Source: Protula sp. h YS-2021
Lineage: Eukaryota; Annelida; Polychaeta; Sabellida; Serpulidae
Direction: 5' to 3'
DNA: 64,000 nt
Assembly: GCA_949752745.1 (NCBI GenBank)
Contig: OX457027.1
Span: 17,936,603 to 18,000,602, forward strand
Below are positions 9,089 to 51,780 of this stretch, in pieces. The notes beneath the pieces were generated by a model. That model saw only the letters and a program-made list of their open reading frames with translations. It was not told the origin of the DNA and did no database searches. The stretch's first letter is position 1; the number at the start of each line of letters is the position of its first letter. The position numbers and the translations under genes are program-made.

Positions 9089-9947
9089 TCTCACCGTTTT
9101 CGAGATGAGTCGGCCTGTCGTTAAGGACGCGTGAAGTCACGTGACCTTTGACCTTGACCCTAAAGGTCAAGGTTAGTGATGAAAGTTTACCCTTTACTTA
9201 GTACGTTTTATGCATTCACACTGGGATTTGAGCACCTTTATGGCTACTTTTCTTGATTAATAGGTGTTTTCAAAAATATTTTGACCTCAATTTGACCTTG
9301 ACCTCTGAGGTGCAAGGTCAAAAAATTTTACGGATTTGACGACAACTCATTACCCTCTATGTCTCTGCCACATGCTGTCTTTTTACGACAAACCCTGTAG
9401 GAGGAGTTTTCTGGAAACCACTTTGAGGTCAGAAAAACTTTGACCTCAAATTTTACCTTGACCTTCAAGGTCAAGGTCAAAAAATTTTGCGGATTTGACG
9501 ACATCTCGTCACCCTCTATCACTGTGCCAAATTTCGTCGTCCTACGTCAAATAGCGCAGGAGGAGTTTTCTGGAAACCTCCGTGACGGGAAAAAAAAGAG
9601 AAAAAAAAAGGAAAAAAAAGGGCAGAAATTTCGAGAAAAACTACAAACTTATTCCCATTTGCAAACGAAGTTTGCAAGTGGGAATTATCGCTACTATTGG
9701 TACCAACCAAACGGGGTCTGAATTTGTTTAAGGTTTTTTTGAGACTTAACAAGCCCTCCAGACAAGCCCTCGAAAACAGCAAGGACAGCACAAAAACGAT
9801 CTTAATTCAAAGATGGTCTTAAATTAGAGGTGGTTCTATCGCAGATATGAATTTGCCGTCCTTCTGCCCCCCCCCCCCCGCCCTCCCCCAGTTCGCCTAC
9901 CTGATTAAACAGCGGTAAAATAAGATAAGAAAACTCAATAACATTCT

Positions 9948-10440
9948 AAGGTTGATCTAACGTCGATTTGAGGGTGAGGCGCCGACCCGACCAAGCCATA
10001 ACATTAACTCAGGTTGCATTTTGGTTGTGATTATTTGTGAGTATAGATCGACGTCTTACCTACTTCGATCCAACGCCGCAATGCTTGCTGGGTAGGAACA
10101 GATGACTGTGGAACTATGCGGTTGTAAGTTTTACCAAATGATCTTTGGCAAGATAAGTTTCCAGTCCCTTCCTGCCAAGGCACTGCGACGTTAAACAACA
10201 TTGGACAGACGTCTCACCCGATGTTGGATTAACGTCGGTTTTGATTGTTTATGGAAATTGAAGCAACATCTACTATCTGACTTTGGATAGACGTCAATTA
10301 TTTGACATCCAAACAACTTTGTGTAAAAGTTGCAAATGAAAATGGAAACAACGCAATTTAGGCGTCGTTGTTTAAACGTCGTTGTTTACGCGTGGTTGAT
10401 TAGGAGTGGTTGTTTAGGCGTCGGGAAAGCTGTAATCTAG
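9948..10440 (+). repeat. Dispersed repeat family rich in AACGTCG / CAACGTTG words
   Basis: Shares a GTCGATTTGAGG...GACCCGACC...AACATTAACTC block with copies near 18175-18840, 23680-23960 and, more weakly, 34900-35120. No coding capacity is visible. Class unknown. Confidence 0.55.
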
Positions 10441-11190
10441 AATCGCCGTCAAGACAGCCACAATCGTAGATAGGGGTGTGACAATGCGCCATTCCCGCGT
10501 ACGGTTCGATTGGGTTCAGTTCGGTACACTTCAATTATTCGGTTCGGTTCGGGTTTTTTTGGAACGATTTTGCAAAAATTGTAAAAAAATTGGATGAAAT
10601 GGCAAAATATTTGTAGTAAGCTGAATATCTACTGTGTAACAGCCAACAATGCCTTCTCGCTGTGTAATTTGAAACAAAATACCTGTTTATGCTATTTATA
10701 GCGCTCAAATTGATAAATAACAGACTATTTTGTAAATTAAGGCATCACTCCTTAAATATTTATTCAGTAATGAAGCACTTAAAACAGTTCTCTCCAAATG
10801 AGACCTAATGATGATGTTATTAATAATAAATTTATTTTGTTATTCGTTACAAGGTGCTCATTTTTTATAACAAATGTCCCTAAATTCTTATTAAAAATTC
10901 TGAAAGTCACACAGACTACAGTTAAGCATAAATATATCAAATAGCAATCAGTATACGTATTATTTCACATCACCCAACTTATAATTAAGTTAAAGTTGCG
11001 TTTAAGATGACGCCTGACATTGACACTGGAATGTTTACAGGTTACAGTGCCTCATAAGTAGTTTGCTCTTCAATTTTTGCACAGTTCGCTAAACTTCCTC
11101 AGTTTGCCAACGTTTAAACAGGTCATTATCAAAATAACATCACAGAATATTTTATAGGATTTTAAAAGTAAATGGGTAGTTTAACTGTAC
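10441..11190. other. No gene seen
   Basis: AT-rich sequence with a short GGTTC-type low-complexity stretch near 10500-10560; all frames are closed. Confidence 0.5.
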
Positions 11191-11194
11191 TGAA

Positions 11195-11370
11195 TGGTCA
11201 TATCCAGGAATGGTCATATCCAGGAATGGTCATATCCAGGAATGGTCATATCCAGGAATGGTCATATCTAGGAATGGTCATATTCAGGAATGGTCATGTC
11301 CAGGAACGGTCATATCCAGGAACGGTCATATCCAGGAATGGTCATATCCAGGAATGGTCATATCCAGGAA
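11195..11370 (+). repeat. 16-bp minisatellite (AATGGTCATATCCAGG)n
   Basis: Eleven or so near-perfect copies. The open frames through it (HIQEWSYPG-type) are repeat-encoded. Confidence 0.9.
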
Positions 11371-11561
11371 AACGGGCGAATTTGAACTGAAAACTGAGAA
11401 TTATGCTACATCTTGAAATTACGACCTGTCAAAATTATTTCGGAACAGGACAACTCCCCCCTGACAATTCCCCCAGTCAATTCCCCTGGACAATTCCGAC
11501 GAATAATCCACCCGTAGGACAATCCTCCCGTTTTTTTTTATTTTTATTTTTCTTTTCTTTG

Positions 11562-11572
<11 letters not shown>

Positions 11573-11627
<55 letters not shown>
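11573..11627 (+). repeat. (CT)n microsatellite
   Basis: Uninterrupted dinucleotide tract. Confidence 0.95.
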
Positions 11628-11629
<2 letters not shown>

Positions 11630-12861
11630 TAAATTATTGCCCTTTTATCTTCTAATTGGAAGCCGTGTAATTGTCCTTTCAACATTGTCGCAATTGTAAT
11701 TTACATGTCTTATCCAAACCAATGAACTTTAAGTAGATCACCTCAGGGCCAGCAAAAACGAATCAAAGCTGGAAATCCGGAGTTGTTGGTTTTTACGTGT
11801 ACATCGTTCGAGTTCAACCGTAATGTTTGCGGTGCACCTGGTCAAATTATGGGTGGCCACTTGCCCGAGCCACCAAGTCGCCAGTACGCCGCCTCTGCGC
11901 AGCGCATTCCTCAAATAGTCCCCGACTTCGAAAACCGACAGATTGTTGACTATTTGCGTGGAATTTCCCACAACATCAGGTTTTAAATGACAGAAAAGAC
12001 TTTCTTTCCAGACAGAACAATTTTGCAGTTTTGATTCTAAGGTATTTTAAAAATAAAGAAATGACAGATACCTGGTTGTTTTACTTTTGTTTTGGCATCC
12101 AAGGTAAAACTCGAGGGAATTTCCCAACGGGATTTTTCGGGGGATTATCGGGGGGAGTCGTCTGGGGGGGGGGGGAAGCATTGTCCTAGATCCGATTATT
12201 TGAATTGAAAGTTCAATACACTTTGTATGAAAAAAAGAAAACTCTGTTTCCGCGTTCAGTAACACCCCACCCCCTCTCCCCCGAAAAAACGCTATCGAAC
12301 ACCCACGTTCAGATCAAAGGGTGGGTGGATAGCTGGTAACAGATGGGTTGGGGGGGGGGGGGTAATTTCCTCAACATAACCTTCAACTAGCTTGACACAA
12401 TTATATTCCCCTTTTCCTTTCCATTTTTAATTTCGATTAATAATATCATTCAATTAATTTCTCTGACAATTTCTTCGACTGGACAATACCAGACACTTAA
12501 ACATGTAATGGGCATGGGGACTAGAATTATATAAATGTTGCTGCGGCACATTCTTGTTGACATTATCTGGCAGACACACAAGCAGTGCTGAAAGATCGTT
12601 CCATTGCTTGTCCGAATTACACTGGTTGTCCATACAGTTAAACCTACAACTGGATCTGAAAAATTGTGTCCGGTGTCCGGAATAAGGAGGTGTCCGAATT
12701 ATCAATGCCTGTACTGTAGAGAAACCAATGGAAAATTATTTTGTCTGAATTATGGAGCTCTCCATATTTTTCACGTTTGTCCGGAGGCAGGTTTTACTGT
12801 ATGTATAAACTTTTAAGTAAATGGGGATGCAGCAATAGATCTAGCTCGCGGTAAACTTTTT

Positions 12862-13350
12862 AACACTTGACAAGCCTTTGGATGGCAAGGGTCATATGAA
12901 TTTGTGCGAGCAGCCGTTCGTCCTTTTTTTCCTTCTGGACAGTTTTCCGATTTTTTGTGTCTTATTCTTCTCTGACACTATGGGCACTAGGACCATGAAA
13001 CTTGAGACTTATGAAGAGCTTGATCTGAACGTGTGAATGTCACTTTTTATTTTCGTCTTCGATTTCGTTTTCTTTGTTAAAACGCCATGTGAAAAGAGTG
13101 TTTTTTTGTAAGTAAATGCGTAGCATTTAACCAACATCACAGAACACATTTGCGTAAATAGATAACACGGTGTATCCCTGCTCAGTCAATAAAAAAGCCA
13201 ACAAAACCAAATACTACTCGGCTTATAAGACGTATTCAAGCTGTGTTGTTTTCAATATATTATTCAAGAAATAACCCATTAAAGGACGTATTTTTGCGTT
13301 TTAATTTTTGTCAAGTGTTTAACATTTCGCTAGCGAAATGAGGATCTAGT
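12862..13350 (+). mobile_element. Helentron/HINE-like element, copy 1 of a tandem pair
   Basis: Begins AACACTTGACAAGCC and ends GTCAAGTGTT, hairpin CATTTCGCTAGCGAAATG, short spacer, CTAGT. The 5' AACACTTGAC is the inverse complement of the subterminal GTCAAGTGTT. No coding capacity. Confidence 0.6.
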
Positions 13351-13351
13351 T

Positions 13352-13873
13352 AACACTTGACAAGCCTTTGGCTTGGAAGAGTTATATGAATTTGTGCGAG
13401 CAGCCGCCGTTCGTCCTTTTTTTTTCTTCTTGACACTTTTTCCGATTTTTTGTGTCTTCTTCTCTGACACTATTGGCCCTAGAACCACGAAACTTGGGAC
13501 CTATGAAGAGCTTGATATGAACGTGTGCATGTCCTTTTTTTATTTTCGTCTTCGATTTTGTTTTCTTTGTTAAAACGCCATGTGAAAAAAGTGTATTTTT
13601 GCAAGTAAATGAAGTGCATATAACGTACATCACAGAACACACTTGCTAAGCTTTGTGCGAGCTGTCACTGCGTAAATAGATAACACGGCGTATGCTAGAT
13701 CAGTCAATAAAACCTTAAGTCAACAAAAACCAAACACTACTCGGCTTATAAGACGTATTCAAGCTGTGTTGTTTGCAATATATTATTCAAGAAATAACCC
13801 ATTGAAGGAAGTATTTTTGTGTTTTAATTTTTGTCAAGTGTTTAACATTTCGCTAGCGAAATAAGGTTCTAGT
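13352..13873 (+). mobile_element. Helentron/HINE-like element, copy 2 of a tandem pair
   Basis: Same ends as the copy immediately before it and the same interior with small indels and substitutions; joined head to tail with a single T between. Confidence 0.6.
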
Positions 13874-15229
13874 TTTATTTCGAGTTAAATGTAAATTTCT
13901 TGGCGAATGTAAGAACACAGCGTAAATCACCTAAATAGTATACCTGGCGCATTTTGTGAGGTAAAAACATACTTATTGTCTAAACATAGGCGAGTCCTTC
14001 ACGCATTCATGAGCGTGGCTTGTCAGAGGGGTTGCTTTGAAAGGCGTCACGAACATATACATTTTGCCTTCACGTTTGTATGCAGAGCCTTACATTCAGA
14101 AAGCTAGAATACATAAACAAATACCCTGCGACATGGAATTTGTACTGAAAGTTGGCCAAAGTAAATAAAACTATCAAGCGACAAGGAAGTGATGCTCGAA
14201 TAACCTGAATTGTGCCATAGAGAGAAAGATGATGGAATTACAGGGATAGAATTCTTACCTGCGTTTTAATACAGATAATTCACGGATTAAAAGGTAACTT
14301 TAAAAGTGACTACCTATTTAATAAAATAAATATAGGCACGAGTACGAGGGAGAGGAGATAGAAATGGTTAGAGTAGATCGTAATTGGTGACAACAAAATG
14401 TTAAATTCTTACTAACCTTAATTAGCCAGATGCAAATTTGGCGACCCTTTATACTCAAATATTCCTTATTTTGTGATACTTGACAAATAAAAATTGTTTT
14501 CAGCCACGGAAGATGGTCTTTTCGGCTTCACCAATTTGGATCTACTGTAGCCGTTCGTTCTCCTCTCCCTTGTACAGTTTTCTCAGTGACACTCGCAGGC
14601 GTCAAAACTCGAAAGAAAAAACACCAACAGGTAAACTGTCGATTAGTCAAGTTGAAAAGGTTTTGGGAGAAAGGGTAGACCATTAACTGAGCACCGATCG
14701 TCTGAAACAAAGTTTTGGCACCTGCTTTGATTCCCAGAAAACTATGAATGTTTGTTTTTTTTTTTCAAGCATTTAAAAACGGATTTTTTGTAGAATTCTG
14801 CTATGCCATATGTTTTTTTTAAATTTCCCTTCGTGCTGTAGCTATTAACAGAGTCTCCCCATCCCCATCCAGTCGCTTTTCCGAATCCGGGCGAAAAGCC
14901 ACCCCCCCCCCCGAAAAGCCCCTCCATTTTTCACCCTCGGTGAAAAGCTCCCTCCCGGCGAAAAGCCCCTCCTCTTCCTCATTTAGTTTTTTTCCCACAA
15001 TTCTAGGAACTTAAACCATTTTGACATTCGTTTATGTTGGCCGGGGGGGGGGGGGGGTAGTTTTACGCCTCATACGAAACACCCCGTATCGCCCTACCTT
15101 ATATACCCTGCCCTGACTTAGGTCCCTTTCCGGAAATTGAGCTAGTTTGCTCCCGGGTTGCCATCATAAACTCGAAACAAGGATCAACGGTGTAACAGGC
15201 TATTTCAACACCCGTACGGCTTCCCCGGG
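13874..15229. other. No gene seen
   Basis: Contains poly-G/poly-C runs and a CCCCGAAAAGCCCC low-complexity stretch (about 14890-14970). The short open frames lack recognisable features. Confidence 0.45.
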
Positions 15230-15600
15230 GGAAGCTATATACTAGGCTATCTGCCCCCCCCCCCCACCCACCCCTCTCCACGAACTTTTTTGCGTGTAAA
15301 TGAATTTAATAATATTTGTTCTTGTTAATAAATGGACTCTTGTTAAACTGTATAAAACTATCTTGAACTACTTTATTGACTAAATTCAACATAATTCAAA
15401 TATAAAAAGACACCCTTGATCAGAAAGTTTTTGTTTTGCTGTTAATATCCTTTTGGCAGTTTTAGAGAGCCCAGGTGGATACTCCTGATCGCTTTCTTGT
15501 ATGTTCAACTTTATATCTTCCTTTTAGAAAGTGATAACAACAGGGGGCTGAGGGAGACAGACTAGTCTATCAGTCTAGCTGTACAGGGGGGGGGGGGCAG
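15230..15600 (+). repeat. Dispersed repeat, second copy at 38215-38645
   Basis: Shared blocks include AACTGTATAAAACTATCTTG, GAGAGCCCAGGTGGATACTC and CTCCTGATCGCT, flanked in both copies by long C or G runs and GGCTATCT words. Class unknown. Confidence 0.65.
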
Positions 15601-15779
15601 GATACACTTTAACGCGAGGCAGGCATCAAGGATTACATGCGACGATAAGAGTGGCCTCAAGAGTTCAGATCTGTCACTATAATAATAATTATAATTTACG
15701 CCGTTGATGAAACACCCCGTAGCACCCCACCTTACCCTAGGAGTGGCCTCAAGAGTTCAAATATGCGACTAAATGAAAT

Positions 15780-15915
15780 GCCGGATGGGGGGAAAGTGAC
15801 TTTACGCCGGGGGTGCAAAAAAGGAGGGGCTTTTCGACGGGGCTGGGGGGGGGCTTCTATCCGGGGCCGGGGGGGGGCTTCTATCCGGGGCCGGGGGGGG
15901 GGGGGCTTCTCGGCG
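15780..15915 (+). repeat. GC-rich low-complexity tract
   Basis: Repeats GGGGCTTCTATCCGGGGCC with long G runs; open on both strands only because of composition. Confidence 0.8.
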
Positions 15916-16125
15916 GGAGCTTTACTCCGTTTACCCTTCACAGGCCTTTAATGCTTCGAATCGCTTGTGAGTAACCGTTCACAACATATAGTATTCGCTG
16001 TTTTTGGCTGAAAAAAATTAACACAAGAAGGAGGTGCAGGTGATCCTGTCGCCGCTCACTGAACCTGTAAATGAGTGGCGCTCAAATTTCTAAGCTATAT
16101 TGTTCTATATGGCAGAATATCTTGT

Positions 16126-16536
16126 TCACTGCAGTTCTTTGAGCCGATAAGGAAGTGTTTTTTTTCCCCTTCTTAATGTTCTGGACGCTGAGTGTTTAAT
16201 GTCATTGGGGCTTGGTTCCACCCGGTTCATAGCTTCCTCTGTACCGAGTCTGGTAGCTGCCAGGGCTGTGTATGCAGCCTTATCGAATAATCCACACTGC
16301 CTGACTACATATTCAGTCAACATTTCAAACACTAAAAATGAACGAAAGTGTCTCTCAATTATGCCTCGAGCACTTTGGTATACTTGGAACCCGCACCCGG
16401 GAACGTTTAGTTTTAACTTCTCATTATCGTACGTAGTGCATACGGTATAGCCCGTATATACGGAGTACAGGCCACATATTGAATCATGTTTCCTTTGAAC
16501 ACAGTACATTGCTATTGCGACTTGAAATTCCTGCAT
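16126..16536 (-). CDS. Unrecognised 136-codon ORF
   Basis: One continuous frame from Met at 16536 to a stop at 16126, about 700 bp upstream of the receptor kinase start and on the opposite strand. It is longer than chance frames in the neighbourhood and has mixed composition (several Cys and Tyr in the first 50 residues, an Arg/Lys-rich end). I see no motif, signal peptide, splice signal or neighbour that supports function. It could be a transposon remnant or an exon extended by chance. Confidence 0.25.
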   Translation of the reverse strand: MQEFQVAIAMYCVQRKHDSICGLYSVYTGYTVCTTYDNEKLKLNVPGCGFQVYQSARGIIERHFRSFLVFEMLTEYVVRQCGLFDKAAYTALAATRLGTEEAMNRVEPSPNDIKHSASRTLRRGKKTLPYRLKELQ

Positions 16537-17226
16537 TTGTGTACAGTGATCTCCCGGAATTCATGAATGTTAAGTGAGTTTCCAACATGTGAGCCGGTGA
16601 ACCTTGATGAATCGCTTTATTACAAGATTGTTGAAAGCTAACATTTAAATACTGATAGAATTTTTTTTTGAAATCAGGAAATTTTCCGGATATTGTAAAA
16701 ACTGGTGTTGACATCAGTACCGGGGATGCGGGGGGTGGGGGGGGGGACTTGCTCTTGTATGTGTTACCATGCGCGACCAACAAAATAAAACCCGGAGAAA
16801 GCGTGTAATTTTGAGACTAGTCGCCGTTTCGCGGGGAGTGCCAAAAGGGAGAGGCGGTAATTTTCATTCAGTGCTAGCGTTTCCCACGAACTGGTGTGTA
16901 TGGTGTGGGGGGGGGGCGTATTTCGAAATTACACAAAATTTTAAAATCCGCATTTTTACAAAGTCATGAACACGCATGGTAACCAATTGGTACGTGGGTG
17001 CCCCCCCCCCCCCCTCCCCCGTCTTTGACACGTATGATTTATAGTTATTGATTAGTGGATATCAAAAATTTATGTACTGAAATAAATAAACAAGTGAAAC
17101 TGATTTCAAAACTGATGCCAAGAAATTAAAGTGTCGTTACTATTTTTCTGTGTTTTAGGATGAAAACAACAACTGTTATGAGAGTTCCTTGGTGAATCAT
17201 CCTGTATTTCCTGGAACATTTATACT

Positions 17227-47763
<30,537 letters not shown>

Positions 47764-47935
47764 AATTTTCATCTCTTTATTTTCGCTCATGTATAAATGT
47801 TTAAATCTATGTTGTCGTTTAATTGAACCACTGTAACATAGAAATCGCCTTAATCAAAACCGTTAGTGTGGAAGCGTGTTGGGTTTTCTACCAATATGCA
47901 GATTTTTTGTGTTGCCCGTGTGAAATAGATCTTAA

Positions 47936-47941
47936 AATAAA
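47936..47941 (+). terminator. Poly(A) signal of the RTK gene
   Basis: AATAAA 173 bp after the stop codon. Confidence 0.5.
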
Positions 47942-48499
47942 AACCGCTAATTTTAGCTATTGATTTGGTGATCATGGATAGATCGGGCACAGGCCGAGTA
48001 GATTTTATGGTATATAGATTCTCTTAACCCAGTACAAACATTTGAGCTCTTTTGCGAATAAGTTTCACCTATGGAGTTGGAACAACCAAGTCTCGCAGAC
48101 AGTAGTGCAGTATGGCTCCTGGGTGTAAGACTGGTTAAACCTGTGATTAACTTTTTGAGGATTTGTTAAAGTTTTTTAAACACTAGTTTTTTTTTTTCTT
48201 AAAATGGGGTTTCAAGTTTTGATCGGTTTCCTTGTGTCGATTTAAGAAAATTGCTTTTTTTTTGTTCGTGGGATGAATTTTATGTTCATGTTTTTCGTTT
48301 TGTTCAATTTTTTTCGTTCATGTGATGATTTTGATTTTTCATACCAATGCGAATCAATATGAGTAAGTGTGCGGAGTAAAAGGACCGAACAGTCGAAGAA
48401 GTTGACCGTTGAACACCAACGTCAGTTCACATAGATTCTGTATCACACGGGTGTGAACGAGTCCAGTTTGATCGGGGGGGGGGGGGGGAGGGGATGGGG

Positions 48500-48620
48500 T
48501 TACTGCTGCACCGCATCTCGCATGAGCCCTAATTTATTGCACAGCTCTGAGAGAGATACTTTGTAAGACGCTTCTTGAGACTGTGCAAACATTGTATCAA
48601 TGCGTAGGACATAACTCTTG
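48500..48620 (-). CDS. Possible terminal exon of the minus-strand gene
   Basis: The minus strand has a good acceptor (GCTCTTTCAG), then 39 open codons including YVLRIDTMFAQSQEASYKVS and ELCNKLGLMRDAV, then TAA. The style fits an EF-hand-associated helix. However, the entry phase (needs 1 base from upstream) does not match the last firm exon (leaves 2 bases), so at least one exon in between would be required. Confidence 0.3.
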
Positions 48621-51424
48621 ACTGAAAGAGCACGTGATGAGTGCAACTCAGAATGAATAGCAATCAAGAATAACGCACTTGACTCGATCAATGATTTGCA
48701 CGTTAACCCGAGGTAAAGGCCGCCGATCCTTTGGAATATTGTTGCATTTCATGGGGTTAGTGAAGGAAAACAAAGGTGTTTTTTTTTGTCAGAAATTGAA
48801 GGTATTCCATTCTACAGGTTACATTATGATGATCCTAAATTATCATGTTGTTTTTTTAATTTCAAACCCTTGATTGAAAGCAGATTATGCCAGTAAGTAC
48901 TTCGGATTATAAAGAGGTGAGGTTGAATTGAGCAGGGACAACATTTGTCATAAGATCCTTTGCTGGCAGGCTACTTTTATAATGACTAGAGATGACCTTG
49001 GACAATTTATTCCACAGTTGCAAAGAAATCAAAAATAGCGCGAAATCACACAGAGAATACCGGAAACTCAACTGGGTAATCATCGAAATATCTTACGAGT
49101 GCACACCAATTTATACTCTAACCAGAACTTTGCAAAAAATAAAAATAAAAAAATAAGAAAAATAAAAAAAAAACATGCCGACAGCCTTTATAGTCTATGT
49201 TATATTTACGACATTCATTTGCGTGCCACTCATCCATGAACTCGGCAGTGGTGGAGTGTTTTTATATTTTCTATGTAATATATAAAGTATATACAGATTT
49301 ACCCATTTGACCTTGGAGAGTTCATGACCTGACCGACTTCGGTTCGTTCTTTGATTGGTTGACACCGACGAGATTATCCAGAAGCGCGTGACTGTAATTA
49401 GGCTTACATCGTTGTTATAAAACAGATAACCTCTGAGAGATCTATCTGTTATGTATAAACACAGAGCGGATGGATATTTAAAAAAAAATTAGTCCCTCAC
49501 ATTCATGAGTACTATTTCGCGGAATCCCCAGTGAGTCTGCGGAGTAAAAAGGTGGTATGCACAACAGACCAAACCGCCGTAGAGGTCGGCTGTTGGACAA
49601 CAACGGGCTTGCATGTGTAGGGTGCCGTTTTACTTTGTTTTATTTTATATATCAAGAACTAACACTTATATCAAAATCGAATTAATGGTATCACCAATGC
49701 AAAACTAATGTTCAGAAATTTATTTCTTACATTTAATGAATTAGTGAGTAAAATATTTTACAAATGTCACAAAAAATTATCTGATTTAGCAAATTCACGT
49801 TTTTTTACACCAAAACGGTTTTATTTCTATCATTTGTATACAAATTTTGTGATAAAAAGAAGATATTTCGTGATATAAGTAATTCAATAAGTGACACCGT
49901 CAATGGAGTTTTATGTAACAATTGTGATAGTCAATTTTGTGGTATGGTCAGACTCTTTGCTGAAATGTCGATATGGGTATTTCCATTGTTTTTGTCAGAA
50001 TTAATTACTTATAAAATTGTTTTAAAATGGTTTTGTCCATATTTAGGTTCAATAATAGGCAACAAAAATTCCAATTTCCAAAGAACAACTGATCCGCTAA
50101 ATTCGACATTCAATTTGATTCATTATTATAAAAGAAGAAATGACGTAGACAATTAAATAAACCGCATAAAAAATTCAGTGGTGTAACCAACAGCAGCAGT
50201 TTAATGCGCTCTGTAGCGTAGGCAAACAGCGTAGGGATCTCGCACACATTTGATGTTATGTTTTTGCTCGCCGTGTACTTACTGTTTACAGTTGTACTTA
50301 AAAGTATACCTAAAATCTTTCTAGAATCTGCACGCTGCAGCTGTAAACTCTCCAGATTGTATTCACGTTGTACAAGTTTTCGAGATCAGGATATTTCCGG
50401 CAGAATGTACTTTGAGCATCTTCACAGCTTACGCAACTACGCGATTGTGTGATGTAGCTATACATAAATAGTTATTCAGAATTTAAAGTATATTTTTTAG
50501 AATATTTACAAATATTTGCGTAGACAGCTCCGTTATGAAGACGATATAAAATATTATCGCATGTTTATTATTTTAGATATACGTTGCCTTTAGTGTGTTT
50601 TTGAAAGGTCTACAGTTTTAACCTAAAAAAAATAAATAGATAAAAAGTTTTATGTTCCCTTATTTCATGAATTTTGTTTGGTATTGATCCTGGGGACTTA
50701 ATGTCCCCTTGGAATATCTCATAATTTAATGCATTTTTAATGCATGACAATTGATCTAACGATAATTGATCTAGGATCAATTAATCTAAATGGGGGAGGA
50801 TACGACATCTGATCTGAATTCTTAAACCCTATCTATTGTGTTAGTCCAAGGATTAATGAACCCAGTAACTGTGACATTAAAGGCAGCCCTTGAGAGATTA
50901 AGTCGCTTTACATTTGTGTAGAGCTGCAAAATATGTGAAGTTCCTGTGTATAGAGGGATCTTAAATGAACTCCGAAGAGGCAGGTGAGTCCAGGGATTAC
51001 CACCATCCCCCGTCCCCCTCGTAGCTCAGACAGGCTAGATACCCCTTCGCTTTAACAGGTACTCGGGGGATGGTTCCTTTGTGCTGATATGTAAATTCTT
51101 ACAAATTCAGTATGTTTGGATTGATCCCGAATATACGCGGGAGTAGTTCAACGTTAAACTTTAAAAAAAAAGTGCTTTGAATTCCCAAGTGTGCTGCTTT
51201 GGAAATCTACAAAATGAGTCCTAAAAATTTATATTACAGTGCAATTGGTATGATTTAAAAGAGAATAAAGTGAGGATGTGTATCATTTTTTTACGCCAAA
51301 AAATAATAAAAAGGCAAAGTTTTGAGAAATTAGATCAGTTTCCGCACCTTGCTATCTACATCAATTGTCGCTAGCTCAGTTGTAGCTAGATCAATTGCGT
51401 TAGATCAATTGCCGGGATACCGTT

Positions 51425-51780
51425 TTTTAGTCCCCTGCCGCCGCGTAGCGCGAAGCGGGGTACTATAGGATTCGGGTCCGTCCGTACGTCTTGCCGTCTG
51501 TCTGTCCGTCCGTCGACACTTTTTTGTCGCGCCGTATTTCCGTAACCATTGAAGCCATTCTGTCCATATGTCCAACCTTATGTCTCCCCGCCGAAACAGC
51601 TCGTGAACATAAAAACTTCAGGAAATCTTCTTTTAGAAGTCGCCTGTCAAGTTTGGATCGGTATCCAGACTTTTGTCGAAAACAGTTTGTCGAAGAACAT
51701 TTTATCGAAAATGAACTCGAGACATTCTGTCAAAGTTTATAATTTCAATAGCTGTTTTTTTTTGTTTTAATTAAGAAAGG
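51425..51780 (+). mobile_element. HINE-like 5' end fragment
   Basis: CCCCTGCCGCCGCGTAGCGC and CGAAGCGGGG form the opening dyad, followed by a GTCCGTCC stretch and a GTAACCATTGAAGCC block. No 3' terminus recognised. Confidence 0.45.

Larger units (their letters stand above)
3706..9683 (-). mobile_element. Helentron/HINE-like element on the minus strand, split by a later insertion
   Basis: The 5' hairpin lies at 9651-9683 and carries CCCACTTGCAA. The 3' end at 3706-3750 has TTGCAAGTGGG, a hairpin (TTTCGCTACGTGTAGCGAAA) and CTAGT. These 5' and 3' inverted pieces are the asymmetric terminal inverted repeat expected of Helentron-derived elements. The stretch is interrupted by the 3,987-bp element at 3863-7849 with a duplicated TGTAAC; removing it and one copy of the duplication leaves about 2 kb. 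No protein gene of its own is visible, so it is non-autonomous. That both flanks belong to one element is inferred from matching termini. Confidence 0.55.

Noticed and set aside
50310..50455. Cys-containing open stretch on the minus strand (RKYPDLENLYNVNTIW)
   Set aside because: No convincing acceptor or donor and no phase fit to the modular gene; left unassigned.
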